DNA from: Agapanthus africanus
Lineage: Eukaryota; Streptophyta; Magnoliopsida; Asparagales; Amaryllidaceae
Length of the DNA: 64,000 bases
Assembly: GCA_030015575.1 (NCBI GenBank)
Contig: JASDDO010000001.1
Coordinates: 322,247,595-322,311,594, forward strand
Direction: 5' to 3'
Part shown: positions 1 to 10,971 of the stretch, in pieces
How the letters are laid out: each line of letters begins with the position of its first letter
Position numbering within the stretch: position 1 is the stretch's first letter
Position numbers and translations under genes: made by a program
Notes under the pieces: model-generated
What the model was told of the DNA's origin: nothing
The model's input: only the letters and a program-made list of their open reading frames with translations
Database searches by the model: none

Positions 1-460
1 TTTATTCTCTACAAAGGTTAAGCCTCTCATCCTTGACCTTGGTTCTATAATAAATCATATATTCTAATCTACTATTCATCACAAAAGGAGTTATCTCATT
101 ATTCTTCATCTTCTTCTCTCTTGAGTTTTTGAGTGAGCTCACTTGTGATTTCTTTTGTGACGATTTCTTGTGAGAAAATGATATAAAAAGAAAGCATAAA
201 CACTACTCCATCATTCTTATCTAATCTAGCCTATTAGATTAGGGTGTTCACCTCATTAGAGTGAGTGAGCTTGAGCTATTGCAACTTCGACGTAGATCAT
301 CGGAGAAAAGGAATATGACAAGCTTTCATGGATCGTTCGAGTCGTGGAGCCTCTCTTGAGTCCGGGAGATCATGGATCGCGGCGAAGGGACTTCTACTCG
401 GAGCTTGTGAAGCGAAGGAGCGGACTACAAAGGTTGTAATCCCTCACACTTAGTAGTAAA
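1..460 (+). mobile_element. E0: 3' LTR of a copia element, left part (split by E1)
   Basis: This stretch resembles the end portion of the E6 LTR (about 55380-55790), including the phrase ACTATTCATCACAAA and the tract ending AAGGTTGTAATCCC. It stops at 460 where E1 begins, and the LTR resumes after E1 at 10839, ending with the terminal CCCTACA at 10971. It is therefore the 3' half of one LTR in + orientation, cut by E1. The rest of E0 lies left of the window. No coding sequence is seen here. Confidence 0.8.
456..460. repeat. Target-site duplication of E1, left copy (GTAAA)
   Basis: GTAAA sits directly before the TG of the E1 left LTR and is repeated at 10834-10838 directly after the CA of the right LTR. 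A 5-bp duplication is what copia integrase makes, and it fixes both ends of E1. Confidence 0.93.
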
Positions 461-2666
461 TGTAGGGTTCCTAGGCACGCTAGTGAGGTCTCACAAGGCA
501 TCATCCATGCCAATTTCAAAAATTCTAGGTGCCGAGAAACCCGACTACGGATCGTTTGCTAGAAAACTAAGCGAAAAGATAACTAGTTAACACTTAACTA
601 AGGGAATACGGAAATACAACCTTTGTAGATCCGGTGCTCCACCTCCATAGCTCCGCAACGAAGTCCTCTCCGCTGTCCAAATCAAATCCGGGCTCTAGCG
701 TCGGCTTCGTCGGAGAATGGGCAAGCTAGGTCGTCGATGTCCATGCCGAAGATGATCTACGTCGAGGCATCGCTAAATCAAGCTCCGACTTCACCAAGTC
801 AAGAAACTTGTGAAGAAAACACACTCTACTACTTGGCAAGAGGTAGAGGATGAAGAAATAGGAAGTGGGTTAACTTTAGTTTTGGATTTCTCACTCTTTT
901 TCATCACTTGCCATTGATGGAGGCAAGCTTTCTTCACTTGAAGAAATGAAGAAGAAGAAGGAAATAGTTATGATAAGTTAATTAAAAAATGAAAAGAAAA
1001 ATCAAAACTTATCATAATCTAAACCATGGTCAAGTGTAGAGATTGAACTAGGGTTAAATCAAATGGTTAGGTTAAGCATGAGATAAGAATGGTGGACAAA
1101 GTCAAAGGTTCATGAATCTTCAACTACAAACAAAGAAAGCCACCATTCTTCTCATTTCTTTTTCCAAAAAGAAAATAAATAAATAGATATGAAAAACAAA
1201 ACCCTAACCATTTAAATAACCATGGTTTAATCTTTACACAAACTCAAGTAAACATGTATCATCAAACATGATACAATCAAGTGCACAAAAGTATATCACA
1301 TATACAATGTGTACAATCCGAGTGAGAAAATCCATTTAAAGTGAACCAATACTAGTTAATGCAAAGTAATATATCAAATATATAATTATGCATTAAATCA
1401 TTAAATCAACACTTGATTCAATGATCCGGTTATGTCGCACACAACCGACTAGTATTTAATATATCGGCTTATCGAATCAACGCTTGAATCGATAACTAGG
1501 TTATATCGCATATAACCATTCGATACATTTATCGCGAGAATAGAATACGGTATCACATACACGCATTATTCTCGGTCCCGCACATATCTCATATGCGCTC
1601 CTATTTCGTTTCGCTTGAGCCAGGAAACCTCTGTGTAGGACTCTAAAGACTCGTCAATACGCCGGCAGCAGGTGATGATCATATCAAACACCCACAAGCC
1701 GCAAGCGGTCTGCTAAACGTAACGGCCACCCGGGTATTGAGCGATCTGAAGATCGACGAGCAAGCCCGCTCACACTCCAGTGAATCCGACCAGTAACACT
1801 ACCGTACAGTCCGGTCTGATCGTCTGATATGTCGCATATCTCGCCTAGGGGTGGTAAACGTCAGACCCCAATAGCTCAATAAGTCGTGTCGATATGAGGT
1901 CTATAACTATTCGAGAAACTACAGGTAACACTTACCAGTAAATCTCAGCAACCCTGGCCAGGGATTTCCTGTTATAGCCAATCGAACACAGCACAACATC
2001 AACTCCCTATACCGGGAGAGACGAATCCCCTCCTATCGCTCATTGCCTCCATGTGACTCGGGACTGTACCCAAAAACCACCGTTTTGCACGCCCTCTTGG
2101 ACGTGGTAAGATGGAAATCAAAGCACAGTGGGAACCACACAAGACTCTATGACGATCTCGGGTCAACAGACTACTCTGTACCAGTGTCACCAGAGAACTG
2201 CCATCTGACGTGAGGTATAATACCATCTGGGAGTTCTCGGCGAGTCCGTCCAGTGTACCCAGTCTACACTGAGCACCCGTATATCATCTCTGATGTCAAA
2301 CACCGATGGATATGGGATCATCCATCGCCCATTTGTATGGGTCGAGAAGGTACACGCTAGTCTACTCTGGTATATCGATGCCCCGTCTCGACACACCCTC
2401 GACTAGGGACTTTGAAGGATGTACTTATGGACTACCATGTCCCCACTAGTATGATCCGCATCATAGTCCAGGTAGTCAAGCACACATCCTAAGGGCTTTA
2501 CCAACATGTAACAGAGAGACAATCAGTATACACGTTAAGGTAAAGTTCAACCAGATAGCATACTATCATGTCGAGCAAGAAAGTCCTCCCTATATATGTC
2601 CCAGCATCCACTACAATATACATCCTGTGTACAGTAATGGCCTCTAGGGCATACATATAACTAACA
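461..2666 (-). repeat. E1 3' LTR
   Basis: Direct repeat of 8616-10833, bounded by TGTAGGG and CTAACA (read in element sense TGTTAGTTATATG to CCCTACA). It contains the 12-base palindrome CCCTGGCCAGGG at 1952-1963 and a hairpin at 2193-2238 whose arms are GAGAACT and AGTTCTC. The copy has two AAAT units near 1180 where the 5' LTR has five. Short open frames in it are repeated in the other LTR copy and look non-coding. Confidence 0.94.
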
Positions 2667-2682
2667 ATCTCCCACTTGCACT
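2667..2682 (-). other. E1 polypurine tract
   Basis: On the minus strand this reads AGTGCAAGTGGGAGAT, immediately upstream of the 3' LTR start TGTTAG. It is the expected primer for plus-strand DNA synthesis and is the same in E2, E3, E4 and E5. Confidence 0.9.
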
Positions 2683-3919
2683 AGGGCCATCTGTAGCAGT
2701 GGTTGTAGTATCTCATACTTAACCATCCCATAAAAGTCTCTCTCTGGGAACAGGCCTTTGTGAGTGGATCCGCTGTGTTGTCCTCTGAGTCTACTCTCCA
2801 AACCTCGATCACCCTGGAGATCAATCATCTCCATGATCAAGTGATACTGCCTTAGAATATGTCTGGATCACTGATGGGACCGGCGTTCCTCGGCATAAGC
2901 CACAACTCCATTGTCTCACAATGGGAGGAACATAGTTCATCTCATGAACCAATATACATCCAAACAGCCTCTTTGGTAGCTTCTTAAGTAGCGATGTATC
3001 GTGCCTTTATCGTCTAGTATGTCACGGTATCTAGCTTGGAACTCTTCCAACATACCGTCCCTTTACTGAGGGTAAAGACAATGCCTGCGACTGACACTCA
3101 GTCGTCATTATCACCCTGGAACCCTTCCAGTGATTCTTCCCAGGATCGGTTGATACCGTCTCACTACAACTAGTGAGAGTCCTAACATCCAATTAGATCT
3201 ATCTCATAGATCCAAACACCCAGGATTTAGGAGGTATCACTTTGATCCTATATGGAGAATCATTGTGATATGCGGAGATTGATCGAGCGTAGCATAGGAA
3301 ACTCCTTCCCTATCAAGAGTATGTCATCCACGTACTCTACGAGGATCATCACCATACTCCCTACTACCTTTTTGTTTATACAAGGTTCATCTACCATTTT
3401 GATGATGTCAAACTCTTTGACTAATTCATCAAAACAGATGTTCCAACTCCGCGATGCCTGCTTTATCGTATAAAGCATCTTGCACACGTTTCCGCTGCTC
3501 CCACTGTCTACGAAGCCCTCTGGCTGTGTACTTATAGACACTCTCTTCTAAACATCATTTAGAAAAGCAGTCAAGACACCCAACCACCAGATATCGCAGT
3601 CATGGTATGTAGCCGTGGCAAGTAGGATCTGGATGGACTTAAGCATAGCTACTTGAAAAAGGTTTCATCATTATCCACACCTGGTCAATGATGCACACTT
3701 TTATCAAGTCTAGCTTTGAAAGTCTCAACTTTTCGATGTACACCAAGTAATCTTCTCAAGATATACTTGCTCCTGATGGGGATTTAACCCTTCAGATATA
3801 GCAACCAAAGTCCATACTTTGTTGGTGTATAAGGATTCCATCTCAGATCGCTAAACATCCAGCCATTCTTACAGAGTCTTACTCTCGATGGCCTGCTGGA
3901 AGCTAGTTGGGTCATCATC
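2683..3919 (-). pseudogene. E1 reverse transcriptase and RNase H remnant
   Basis: The clearest open piece is 3260-3541, which keeps QPEGFVDSGSSG, a QASRSWNICFDE segment and the polymerase active site YVDDILLIG, all diagnostic of copia RT. Downstream in element sense (about 2690-3250) only scattered RNase H phrases survive (for example the VCWKSS-like and AEY-like region), with stops and deletions. The whole RT-RNase H module is about 1.2 kb here against about 1.5 kb in E2. No working enzyme can be made from it. Assignment to copia RT is firm; exact limits are approximate. Confidence 0.82.
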
Positions 3920-4954
3920 TCATGATGCAATCCTCGCTCCCACTGTCATAGAGAAACCGAAGTATCTCTCAGGTGGGTGAGGAACCCTACTAGATCGGCG
4001 GAGAGGCTGAGCTTCGTTGGAATCTACTGAATCCTTTGGTTCTACCAAATCATCAGCTGCAGTTTGTATGGCTGGAACATTTCCAGTTCTACATAACAGA
4101 TCTTGCCTTGAGCTTGTCCGGATTTTGCTTTTAGACATAGGCCGGACAACCCCAAATCTTAACTAGCTTAAGACACGGGCTCTTCCCTTTCCATATCAGA
4201 TATGAAATGGTAGGCAACTGATTTGATTGGAACCCTATTCAATAGGTATGCAACTTCATAAGTGCATAACTCTCAAAAGGAAATAGGTAACTCAGTAGTA
4301 CTCATCATAGAGCACACCATATCAAATAGGGTGTATCTGCTCCGCCCCGATATACCATCGTTCTATGGTGTATACAGAGGAGTAATGCTGAGAGAGAATC
4401 TCATTCTCCTTTAGAATAGTCCAGGAATTCCATGCACAAGTATTCTCCTCCCTGATCTCATCATAGGACATAATACTTATACCCTTGTTTTGGTTCTCTA
4501 CTTCTAACTTATATTCTATGAATATCTCAAAAGGTTCGGACTTGTGTTTCAACAGGAACATATGTCTAAATCTTGAGAGATTATCAGAGAATGTAATGAA
4601 GTACAAAGAACCGGTCTTGGCATGTGCAGACAGGGGACCTGCATACATCAACATGTATCATCCCAAGAGTTCACTAACTCTTTCTCTGTTTCCAATAAAC
4701 AGAGCTGGTGTCATCTTATCTTTGTGACATGACTGGAGAGTTACACAAGATATAAATTCAAACTGATTTAAATATGCATCTATATGTAACTCTAGCTAGT
4801 CGTGTCACATTGATCTGACCTAGTCTACAATACCTCAAGAAGAATTCGTTCATTTCTGAACTCTTCCTCTTGTGTGTGTTCCATATACTAAGAACTGTAG
4901 TTTGATTTAGAACATCAATGCTTTTAGATAACGTGCCTGAACCGATCAACCTTT
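3920..4954 (-). pseudogene. E1 integrase remnant
   Basis: Three pieces in order on the minus strand. 4758-4949 corresponds to the HHCC zinc finger, but both histidines are lost: LRYCRLGQI replaces LWHCRLGHI seen in E4. 4322-4654 corresponds to the core, with FITFSDNLSRF in place of FITFTDDLSRF, followed by a frame shift so the catalytic glutamate region is unreadable. 3920-4138 holds the C-terminal LRRSSRVPHPPERYFGF, which in E2 lies at the integrase-RT border. It is clearly dead, although the LTRs are young. Confidence 0.8.
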
Positions 4955-5173
4955 GATATAGGAAATGTTCAAAACATTATCCAACAATACAAAATTTTAT
5001 CATTTCTTTACTAATAAAGAGATAGATATGATTTTGTATATCAGGTTCGGTATCTAACAACATTCGTTCAGAATCAATGTATTGGTAATACAGGGTGACA
5101 GTGACCAACAGACTTGGCTGCAACTCTTGCCCCGTTTTCTGTTTCATGAAACTTATCACCCGTTCTCAGTTCT

Positions 5174-5431
5174 CTACCTGTCTGTAGCCCTATGTAACAG
5201 ATTACATATCTGGGATCCTGATCTGGTATCAAATACCCAGGACGCAGAGGATACTGAGAAACAGTTCTTTGTAATGAACACACCCGAAGATGATGCATCA
5301 GCATGCACTCTCTTCGTTTGGGCGGCACGGGAATTCTGGTAATCCCCAATTTCCTGCTCTGTCTTATAACAATTATAAGTTGGAGCGGGACCAACGTTCC
5401 CCAGCTCAGTATAACAAGCGGGTTCGGTCAA
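5174..5431 (-). pseudogene. E1 protease remnant fused to a gag-less N-terminal segment
   Basis: The 85-residue frame ends in SWVFDTRSGSQICNLL, the copia protease active-site region. The catalytic DTG has become DTR, so it is inactive. Upstream the frame reads ELGNVGPAPTYN and then a short linker. The same LGNVG segment precedes the protease in E3 and E4, where E2 instead has about 300 residues of gag with a zinc knuckle. E1 therefore shares the gag deletion. Confidence 0.78.
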
Positions 5432-5475
5432 TAATCCGTATTATTATCTTGATTAAGGCGTGATATGGTCGCTAC

Positions 5476-5495
5476 CTGGAGAGAGAGAGAAGAAA
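5476..5495 (-). other. Candidate 3' splice site before the E1 coding region
   Basis: In element sense a CT-rich tract runs into CCAG followed by GTAGCGACC. The same tract-AG layout occurs at the equivalent place in E2 (14926-14951), E3, E4 and E5. It would end an intron in the leader. No donor was identified, so this is an inference from sequence shape and conservation. Confidence 0.45.
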
Positions 5496-5680
5496 ACACT
5501 CAGCGTGCGCTCTTGCAAGAATAGATTGGTTATTATTTTATCTAATCAGGATGACTCCCACAGCTTTTTATCAAATCTTCCTTCAAACCCTAAAAGGAAA
5601 GACTAGCCGGGATTAATTACACACTACAAGTTCGCCAATCTTTCAGCCAGGCCAGTGTCGGTACTTTGAGGGAGGTCCCC

Positions 5681-5694
5681 CGTGCTTTCGCACG
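5681..5694 (-). other. E1 hairpin with GAAA tetraloop
   Basis: In element sense CGTGC-GAAA-GCACG: a 5-bp perfect stem with a GNRA-type loop. E6 has the same hairpin at 58730-58745. E2, E3 and E4 keep the GCGAAAGCG core. Confidence 0.6.
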
Positions 5695-5916
5695 AACCTA
5701 ATTAATGTAAACCTCGTTTTCCCAGAGGCTTAACCTCGTTGACACCTTTCTAGACACCTACTTGATCGGCTAATTGTAATGTATAAAACTCTCCCAGGAG
5801 TAACTCTTACTCGCAGCGGGTATCGGGATCCAACTATCTCATAGAAGGTATGCAATCTCATTGCAAATTTCAACACTTGAAATTCCCGATAACATTTTGC
5901 CCCATGCGATCTATGA

Positions 5917-6108
5917 CCTTGACTGAGTCAACAAACCATAGACCGCAAGTAAAGTTCAACCCGTCATTTCTCGATTGAATTAAACCCACCCGCACGACCC
6001 TTGACTGAGTCAACAAGGCCGCACGACTACCCTAATCCAATCGCATCATATGCTTTGCAGATAAGCAATAATCAGCTACCGCACACTACGCCTTGACTGA
6101 GTCAACAA
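5917..6108 (-). repeat. E1 triple leader motif
   Basis: Three identical copies of CCTTGACTGAGTCAACAA (+ strand) at 5917-5934, 5999-6016 and 6091-6108, separated by unlike sequence. Each contains the 13-base palindrome TTGACTGAGTCAA. Other elements have three copies at the same spacing but with a different core. Confidence 0.85.
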
Positions 6109-6254
6109 ACGCAGCACGAATACTAACTATTACTTATCTGAAATGACGGAGGGCTACGACAGGTTTTTAAGAAAACCTTTTGCGTAATGAACTTTATATC
6201 GTTGTAGAATCAAATGATTTTAAAATGGAGTGCTTTTGTGGCTTTTCTAGTTTT

Positions 6255-6466
6255 GCTAAAGGAGTCACTCTCGGTGAAGGGATCGTCGGTCTTTTCCTCG
6301 TCGAATGAGGTGCGGGATATATCATATATATCACTGTGCAAAGCAAAAACACTTAAAAGCAATCAAAAGACAAACCGAGTGTGTAGCATCTGCCAGTTAT
6401 TGCTAAAGGAGTCACTCCCAGTGAAGGGATCTCGGTCCTTTCCTCATCGAATAAGGTACAGGATAT
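6255..6466 (-). repeat. E1 paired hairpin repeats
   Basis: Two related segments of about 65 bases (6255-6320 and 6402-6466), each reading GCTAAAGGAGTCACTC, then a GGTGAAGGGAT-like turn and a TCGAATGAGG-like end on the + strand. Each can fold into two short hairpins (GAG-TCACTCCC against GGGATCTC, and CCTCGTCGAATGAGG). E3, E4, E5 and E6 have the same pair. Confidence 0.7.
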
Positions 6467-6841
6467 ATCTCATATACCGCTATGCAAAGCAAGAACTGTA
6501 GCTACCTGTTTTATTTTGAAATTCGATTCTACAACATCTTAGGTTTCTTTTATTTCATTAATCACATTAATGAAGTCCCATCATTTAAATTACCTAAACG
6601 TCACAGATAAATACGACGTACACTTATGCCATCCGCATTCGCCTCGATGTCCCTTCGTGCACCGTTAGGTTAGGTAACTAACGGCAGAGCGGGGCAGGGC
6701 TAGCGCGGGTGTAAAACATAAGTAACGCCTATATAATATATCATATATACTATATACTGTATCTATCACAGAACATCACATGATCACATCACAGATATCG
6801 CAGCAGAAGAATCATATGAAATATTGGATATACTAGGACGT

Positions 6842-6875
6842 CCGTGTTTTTAATACGAGCCAGTATAAAACACGG
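6842..6875 (-). other. E1 hairpin B (GGCTC loop)
   Basis: In element sense CCGTGTTTTATAC pairs with GTATTAAAAACACGG around the loop TGGCTC. The loop GGCTC is kept in all six copia leaders while the stem differs. Confidence 0.7.
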
Positions 6876-6923
6876 ATTCCACGGTCGTGATGAATAGCCA
6901 AACGCACACCCCTAGACCCCTAC

Positions 6924-7026
6924 GAGAGCGGCAAGCAACCCTACCAATTCTAGAGTTAGGAGATCCGGACTCGACTCCTCGAGTTGGTCTCCCACTGGAC
7001 TCCAGAACCCGGTTACTTGTGCTCTC
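6924..7026 (-). other. E1 paired domain A (about 103 bases)
   Basis: In element sense the ends GAGAGCACAAGTAACC and GGTTGCTTGCCGCTCTC pair with one mismatch and a small bulge. An inner arm pair (TTCTGGAGT and its partner near AACTCTAGAA) may extend it. The domain is 102-105 bases in all elements. Confidence 0.68.
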
Positions 7027-7266
7027 CTCCTTGGGTCTATCCTAGTGCGGAAAAGTAAATAATATACAAACGGTGACAACTTCCGCAACCTGGAAGCGCC
7101 CCAATAAAAGAATATTACATACAAGTTTTTACATGAATGAAAATGAAAAACACTCATCTCACATAAAAACCCCCGGCTATTCAAACATGACGATCCAATA
7201 TAACATATCCAGCAACACATAACATCACATGTCATCAACGTAAGTAAATATGCGCATCCCAATTGT

Positions 7267-7284
7267 CGTTGACATATAGCAACG
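7267..7284 (-). other. E1 hairpin D (GCTATA loop)
   Basis: In element sense CGTTG-CTATATGT-CAACG, a perfect 5-bp stem. E6 has the same stem; E2/E4, E3 and E5 use other stems around the same GCTATA. Confidence 0.7.
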
Positions 7285-8369
7285 AAACCGGCGATATCAC
7301 ATATTACACTTACGGTCACAGAAAAGAAAGTGTAAAACTACAACAGTTGGAATCCGCAACCACCTCAGACATCGCATGCCTGACCAAATGAATTACTTAG
7401 ACATCGCATGCCTAACAATTATAAACCCCGCATTTCAGTCTCATTATCGAAAACACTTTTCAATATCGAGTCGGGCAATTCAACAAGATTCCCGACAGTC
7501 TGATCGAATACTCGTCGCAAACTTTAGTAGGCGGCCGCACCCCCGATACCGTCGACGAAGTGCACCAAGGCGGAACACCGCTGCCGCGAGCACCCGAACG
7601 GATGCTTTCGGCGACGGGGTTCTTCTACAGTCACTTGGTCGGGGCTATGGAGTGAGGCTGTCTATTAAGTTTACCCGGCGAGTATCCGCGTACGCTACGT
7701 GATTGCGACGGACTTTTGATCACATCAAAATTCCGTGGCAACCGATCAAGTGAGACTAAAGTGCTACGTTTATAACATTCATTCAGTTATCTCATAACTA
7801 TTGTGAATTCCAATTATTGTATCCCATTCCAGATAAACAGAAAATGTTAAACTTTCCGATTGAATATTCGAACACCCAAGTTTTCCCGATACAGATCAAC
7901 ACATGAAATAAGTCTAACAACATTCAGTTCGTGCCTCAGTACCAACGGTCCAGCCGTAGAAGGGTCAAGCCAACGCCTCACATGTGGCACGCCGTACTGC
8001 CCCAAACCCGAAGGTTCAAAGGGCAGTTCAAGGCGGTCACATAATCGAGTTAAGGTTTGTTGTCTTCTAGAGGGTCCATTACGTTACTTGCACTACTTAG
8101 AACGTCGTTAAACTACGGAAAAATCCAACACTTGGAAATTTCCCGACAGGGGAAAAATTGGGTATTTATATCCGGTCGAACTTTTTAACATATTCTAAAA
8201 TTATCCGGAAAGCCACACAGACAAAATTTGATACTCCGATCGAAACACCGAATCCCCAAAATAATCCCAGAAAATACAACTCTGGAATAAATTTTAAAAA
8301 TACCCAGAAAATCCAGCATAAAATAATAGGAGTTACTGTGCAAACAGTGTACGATGACGTCATCATTCC

Positions 8370-8415
8370 GCCGCTGAACCGCCGCATAAGGCAGGCTTAT
8401 GCCGCTGATCCGCCG
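8370..8415 (-). other. E1 GC-rich hairpin near primer site
   Basis: The core CATAAG-GCAGG-CTTATG pairs exactly and is flanked by imperfect GC-rich arms. It is 186 bases from the primer site. E4 has the same CATAAG/CTTATG core inside a near-perfect palindrome. Confidence 0.65.
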
Positions 8416-8601
8416 TGATTTGTACTGTTCATCGGAAAAATTTTGCATCATAATTCTTATTTTTTCCTGCTGAATTTTTTAGAAATTTTTAATTTGAAAA
8501 AATCCACGTTTTCTGAAAACGTCCAGAGAGCATTTTCCGGTTGGGGTTTCGGGTCGTTCGGACTTCAAAATCCGTCTAGACTTCGCCTAAGGCTCTAGCT
8601 A

Positions 8602-8615
8602 GGCTCTGATACCAC
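8602..8615 (-). other. E1 primer-binding site (initiator Met tRNA)
   Basis: On the minus strand GTGGTATCAGAGCC directly follows the 5' LTR. TGGTATCAGAGCC is complementary to the 3' end of plant initiator Met tRNA, the usual copia primer. Confidence 0.93.
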
Positions 8616-10833
8616 TGTAGGGTTCCTAGGCACGCTAGTGAGGTCTCACAAGGCATCATCCATGCCAATTTCAAAAATTCTAGGTGCCGAGAAACCCGAC
8701 TACGGATCGTTTGCTAGAAAACTAGGCGAAAAGATAACTAGTTAACACTTAACTAAGGGAATACGGAAATACAACCTTTGTAGATCCGGTGCTCCACCTC
8801 CATAGCTCCGCAACGAAGTCCTCTCCGCTGTCCAAATCAAATCCGGGCTCTAGCGTTGGCTTCGTCGGAGAATGGGCAAGCTAGGTCGTCGATGTCCATG
8901 CCGAAGATGATCTACGTCGAGGCATCGCTAAATCAAGCTCCGACTTCACCAAGTCAAGAAACTTGTGAAGAAAACACACTCTACTACTTGGCAAGAGGTA
9001 GAGGATGAAGAAATAGGAAGTGGGTTAACTTTAGTTTTGGATTTCTCACTCTTTTTCATCACTTGCCATTGATGGAGGCAAGCTTTCTTCACTTGAAGAA
9101 ATGAAGAAGAAGAAGGAAATAGTTATGATAAGTTAATTAAAAAATGAAAAGAAAAATCAAAACTTATCATAATCTAAACCATGGTCAAGTGTAGAGATTG
9201 AAATAGGGTTAAATCAAATGGTTAGGTTAAGCATGAGATAAGAATGGTGGACAAAGTCAAAGGTTCATGAATCTTCAACTACAAACAAAGAAAGCCACCA
9301 TTCTTCTCATTTCTTTTTCCAAAAAGAAAATAAATAAATAAATAAATAAATAGATATGAAAAACAAAACCCTAACCATTTAAATAACCATGGTCTAATCT
9401 TTACACAAACTCAAGTAAACATGTATCATCAAACATGATACAATCAAGTGCACAAAAGTATATCACATATACAATGTGTACAATCCGAGTGAGAAAATCC
9501 ATTTAAAGTGAACCAATACTAGTTAATGCAAAGTAATATATCAAATATATAATTATGCATTAAATCATTAAATCAACACTTGATTCAATGATCCGGTTAT
9601 GTCGCACACAACCGACTAGTATTTAATATATCGGCTTATCGAATCAACGCTTGAATCGATAACTAGGTTATATCGCATATAACCATTCGATACATTTATC
9701 GCGAGAATAGAATACGGTATCACATACACGCATTATTCTCGGTCCCGCACATATCTCATATGCGCTCCTATTTCGTTTCGCTTGAGCCAGGAAACCTCTG
9801 TGTAGGACTCTAAAGACTCGTCAATACGCCGGCAGCAGGTGATGATCATATCAAACACCCACAAGCCGCAAGCGGTCTGCTAAACGTAACGGCCACCCGG
9901 GTATTGAGCGATCTGAAGATCGACGAGCAAGCCCACTCACACTCCAGTGAATCCGACCAGTAACACTACCGTACAGTCCGGTCTGATCGTCTGATATGTC
10001 GCATATCTCGCCTAGGGGTGGTAAACGTCAGACCCCAATAGCTCAATAAGTCGTGTCGATATGAGGTCTATAACTATTCGAGAAACTACAGGTAACACTT
10101 ACCAGTAAATCTCAGCAACCCTGGCCAGGGATTTCCTGTTATAGCCAATCGAACACAGCACAACATCAACTCCCTATACCGGGAGAGACGAATCCCCTCC
10201 TATCGCTCATTGCCTCCATGTGACTCGGGACTGTACCCAAAAACCACCGTTTTGCACGCCCTCTTGGACGTGGTAAGATGGAAATCAAAGCACAGTGGGA
10301 ACCACACAAGACTCTATGACGATCTCGGGTCAACAGACTACTCTGTACCAGTGTCACCAGAGAACTGCCATCTGACGTGAGGTATAATACCATCTGGGAG
10401 TTCTCGGCGAGTCCGTCCAGTGTACCCAGTCTACACTGAGCACCCGTATATCATCTCTGATGTCAAACACCGATGGATATGGGATCATCCATCGCCCATT
10501 TGTATGGGTCGAGAAGGTACACGCTAGTCTACTCTGGTATATCGATGCCCCGTCTCGACACACCCTCGACTAGGGACTTTGAAGGATGTACTTATGGACT
10601 ACCATGTCCCCACTAGTATGATCCGCATCATAGTCCAGGTAGTCAAGCACACATCCTAAGGGCTTTACCAACATGTAACAGAGAGACAATCAGTATACAC
10701 GTTAAGGTAAAGTTCAACCAGATAGCATACTATCATGTCGAGCAAGAAAGTCCTCCCTATATATGTCCCAGCATCCACTACAATATACATCCTGTGTACA
10801 GTAATGGCCTCTAGGGCATACATATAACTAACA
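8616..10833 (-). repeat. E1 5' LTR
   Basis: 2218-bp direct repeat of 461-2666. Palindrome CCCTGGCCAGGG at 10119-10130. The only length change against the 3' LTR is three extra AAAT units near 9330. It ends at CTAACA, followed by the duplication GTAAA. Confidence 0.94.
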
Positions 10834-10838
10834 GTAAA
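10834..10838. repeat. Target-site duplication of E1, right copy (GTAAA)
   Basis: Matches 456-460. Confidence 0.93.
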
Positions 10839-10971
10839 GATGTTTACTTGCATGTTAAACCCTAATAATCTAGCAAAGATCCCGGCTTTGGGTTGTTCGG
10901 CACGTCTAAAATTTAATTCGGGCATGTTTGTTGCCTTATGAGCCTTCACAAGAGTGCCTAGGAACCCTACA
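10839..10971 (+). mobile_element. E0: 3' LTR, right part to its terminus
   Basis: Continues the LTR cut at 460 and matches the end of the E6 LTR (about 55790-55925): a GGGTTGTTCGGCACGTCTAA-like phrase, then GGGCATG, then AGAGTGCCTAGGAACCCTACA. The LTR terminus CA is at 10970-10971. The next bases, AATGG, fall inside the E2-family LTR, so E0 is inserted in the E2 5' LTR. Confidence 0.82.

Larger units (their letters stand above)
5496..8601 (-). other. E1 untranslated leader with conserved structures
   Basis: About 3.1 kb between primer site and coding region with no conserved protein. In element sense it holds, in order: GC-rich hairpin (8370-8415), GCTATA-loop hairpin (7267-7284), 103-base paired domain (6924-7026), GGCTC-loop hairpin (6842-6875), two copies of a hairpin repeat (6402-6466, then 6255-6320), a three-copy motif (6091-6108, 5999-6016, 5917-5934) and a GAAA-loop hairpin (5681-5694). 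The same order is found in the other elements. Short open frames here (for example 6912-7319) are not conserved. Confidence 0.75.
461..10833 (-). mobile_element. E1: complete Ty1/copia retrotransposon with decayed pol, no gag
   Basis: A 10.4-kb element read on the minus strand. Order in element sense: 5' LTR (8616-10833), primer site (8602-8615), long leader (to about 5476), gag-less protease/integrase/RT/RNase H remnants (5431 down to about 2683), purine tract (2667-2682), 3' LTR (461-2666). The two LTRs differ, by eye, by about six substitutions plus three AAAT units (2206 against 2218 bp), so insertion was recent. In contrast the coding region has many stops, frame breaks and lost catalytic residues. 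It must have moved with proteins from another element. It lies inside the E0 LTR. Confidence 0.95.

Noticed and set aside
1999-2396. Open frames in the E1 LTRs, repeated at 10166-10563
   Set aside because: They recur because the LTR is repeated; they match no protein, run through the hairpins, and E6 has no matching conserved frame.
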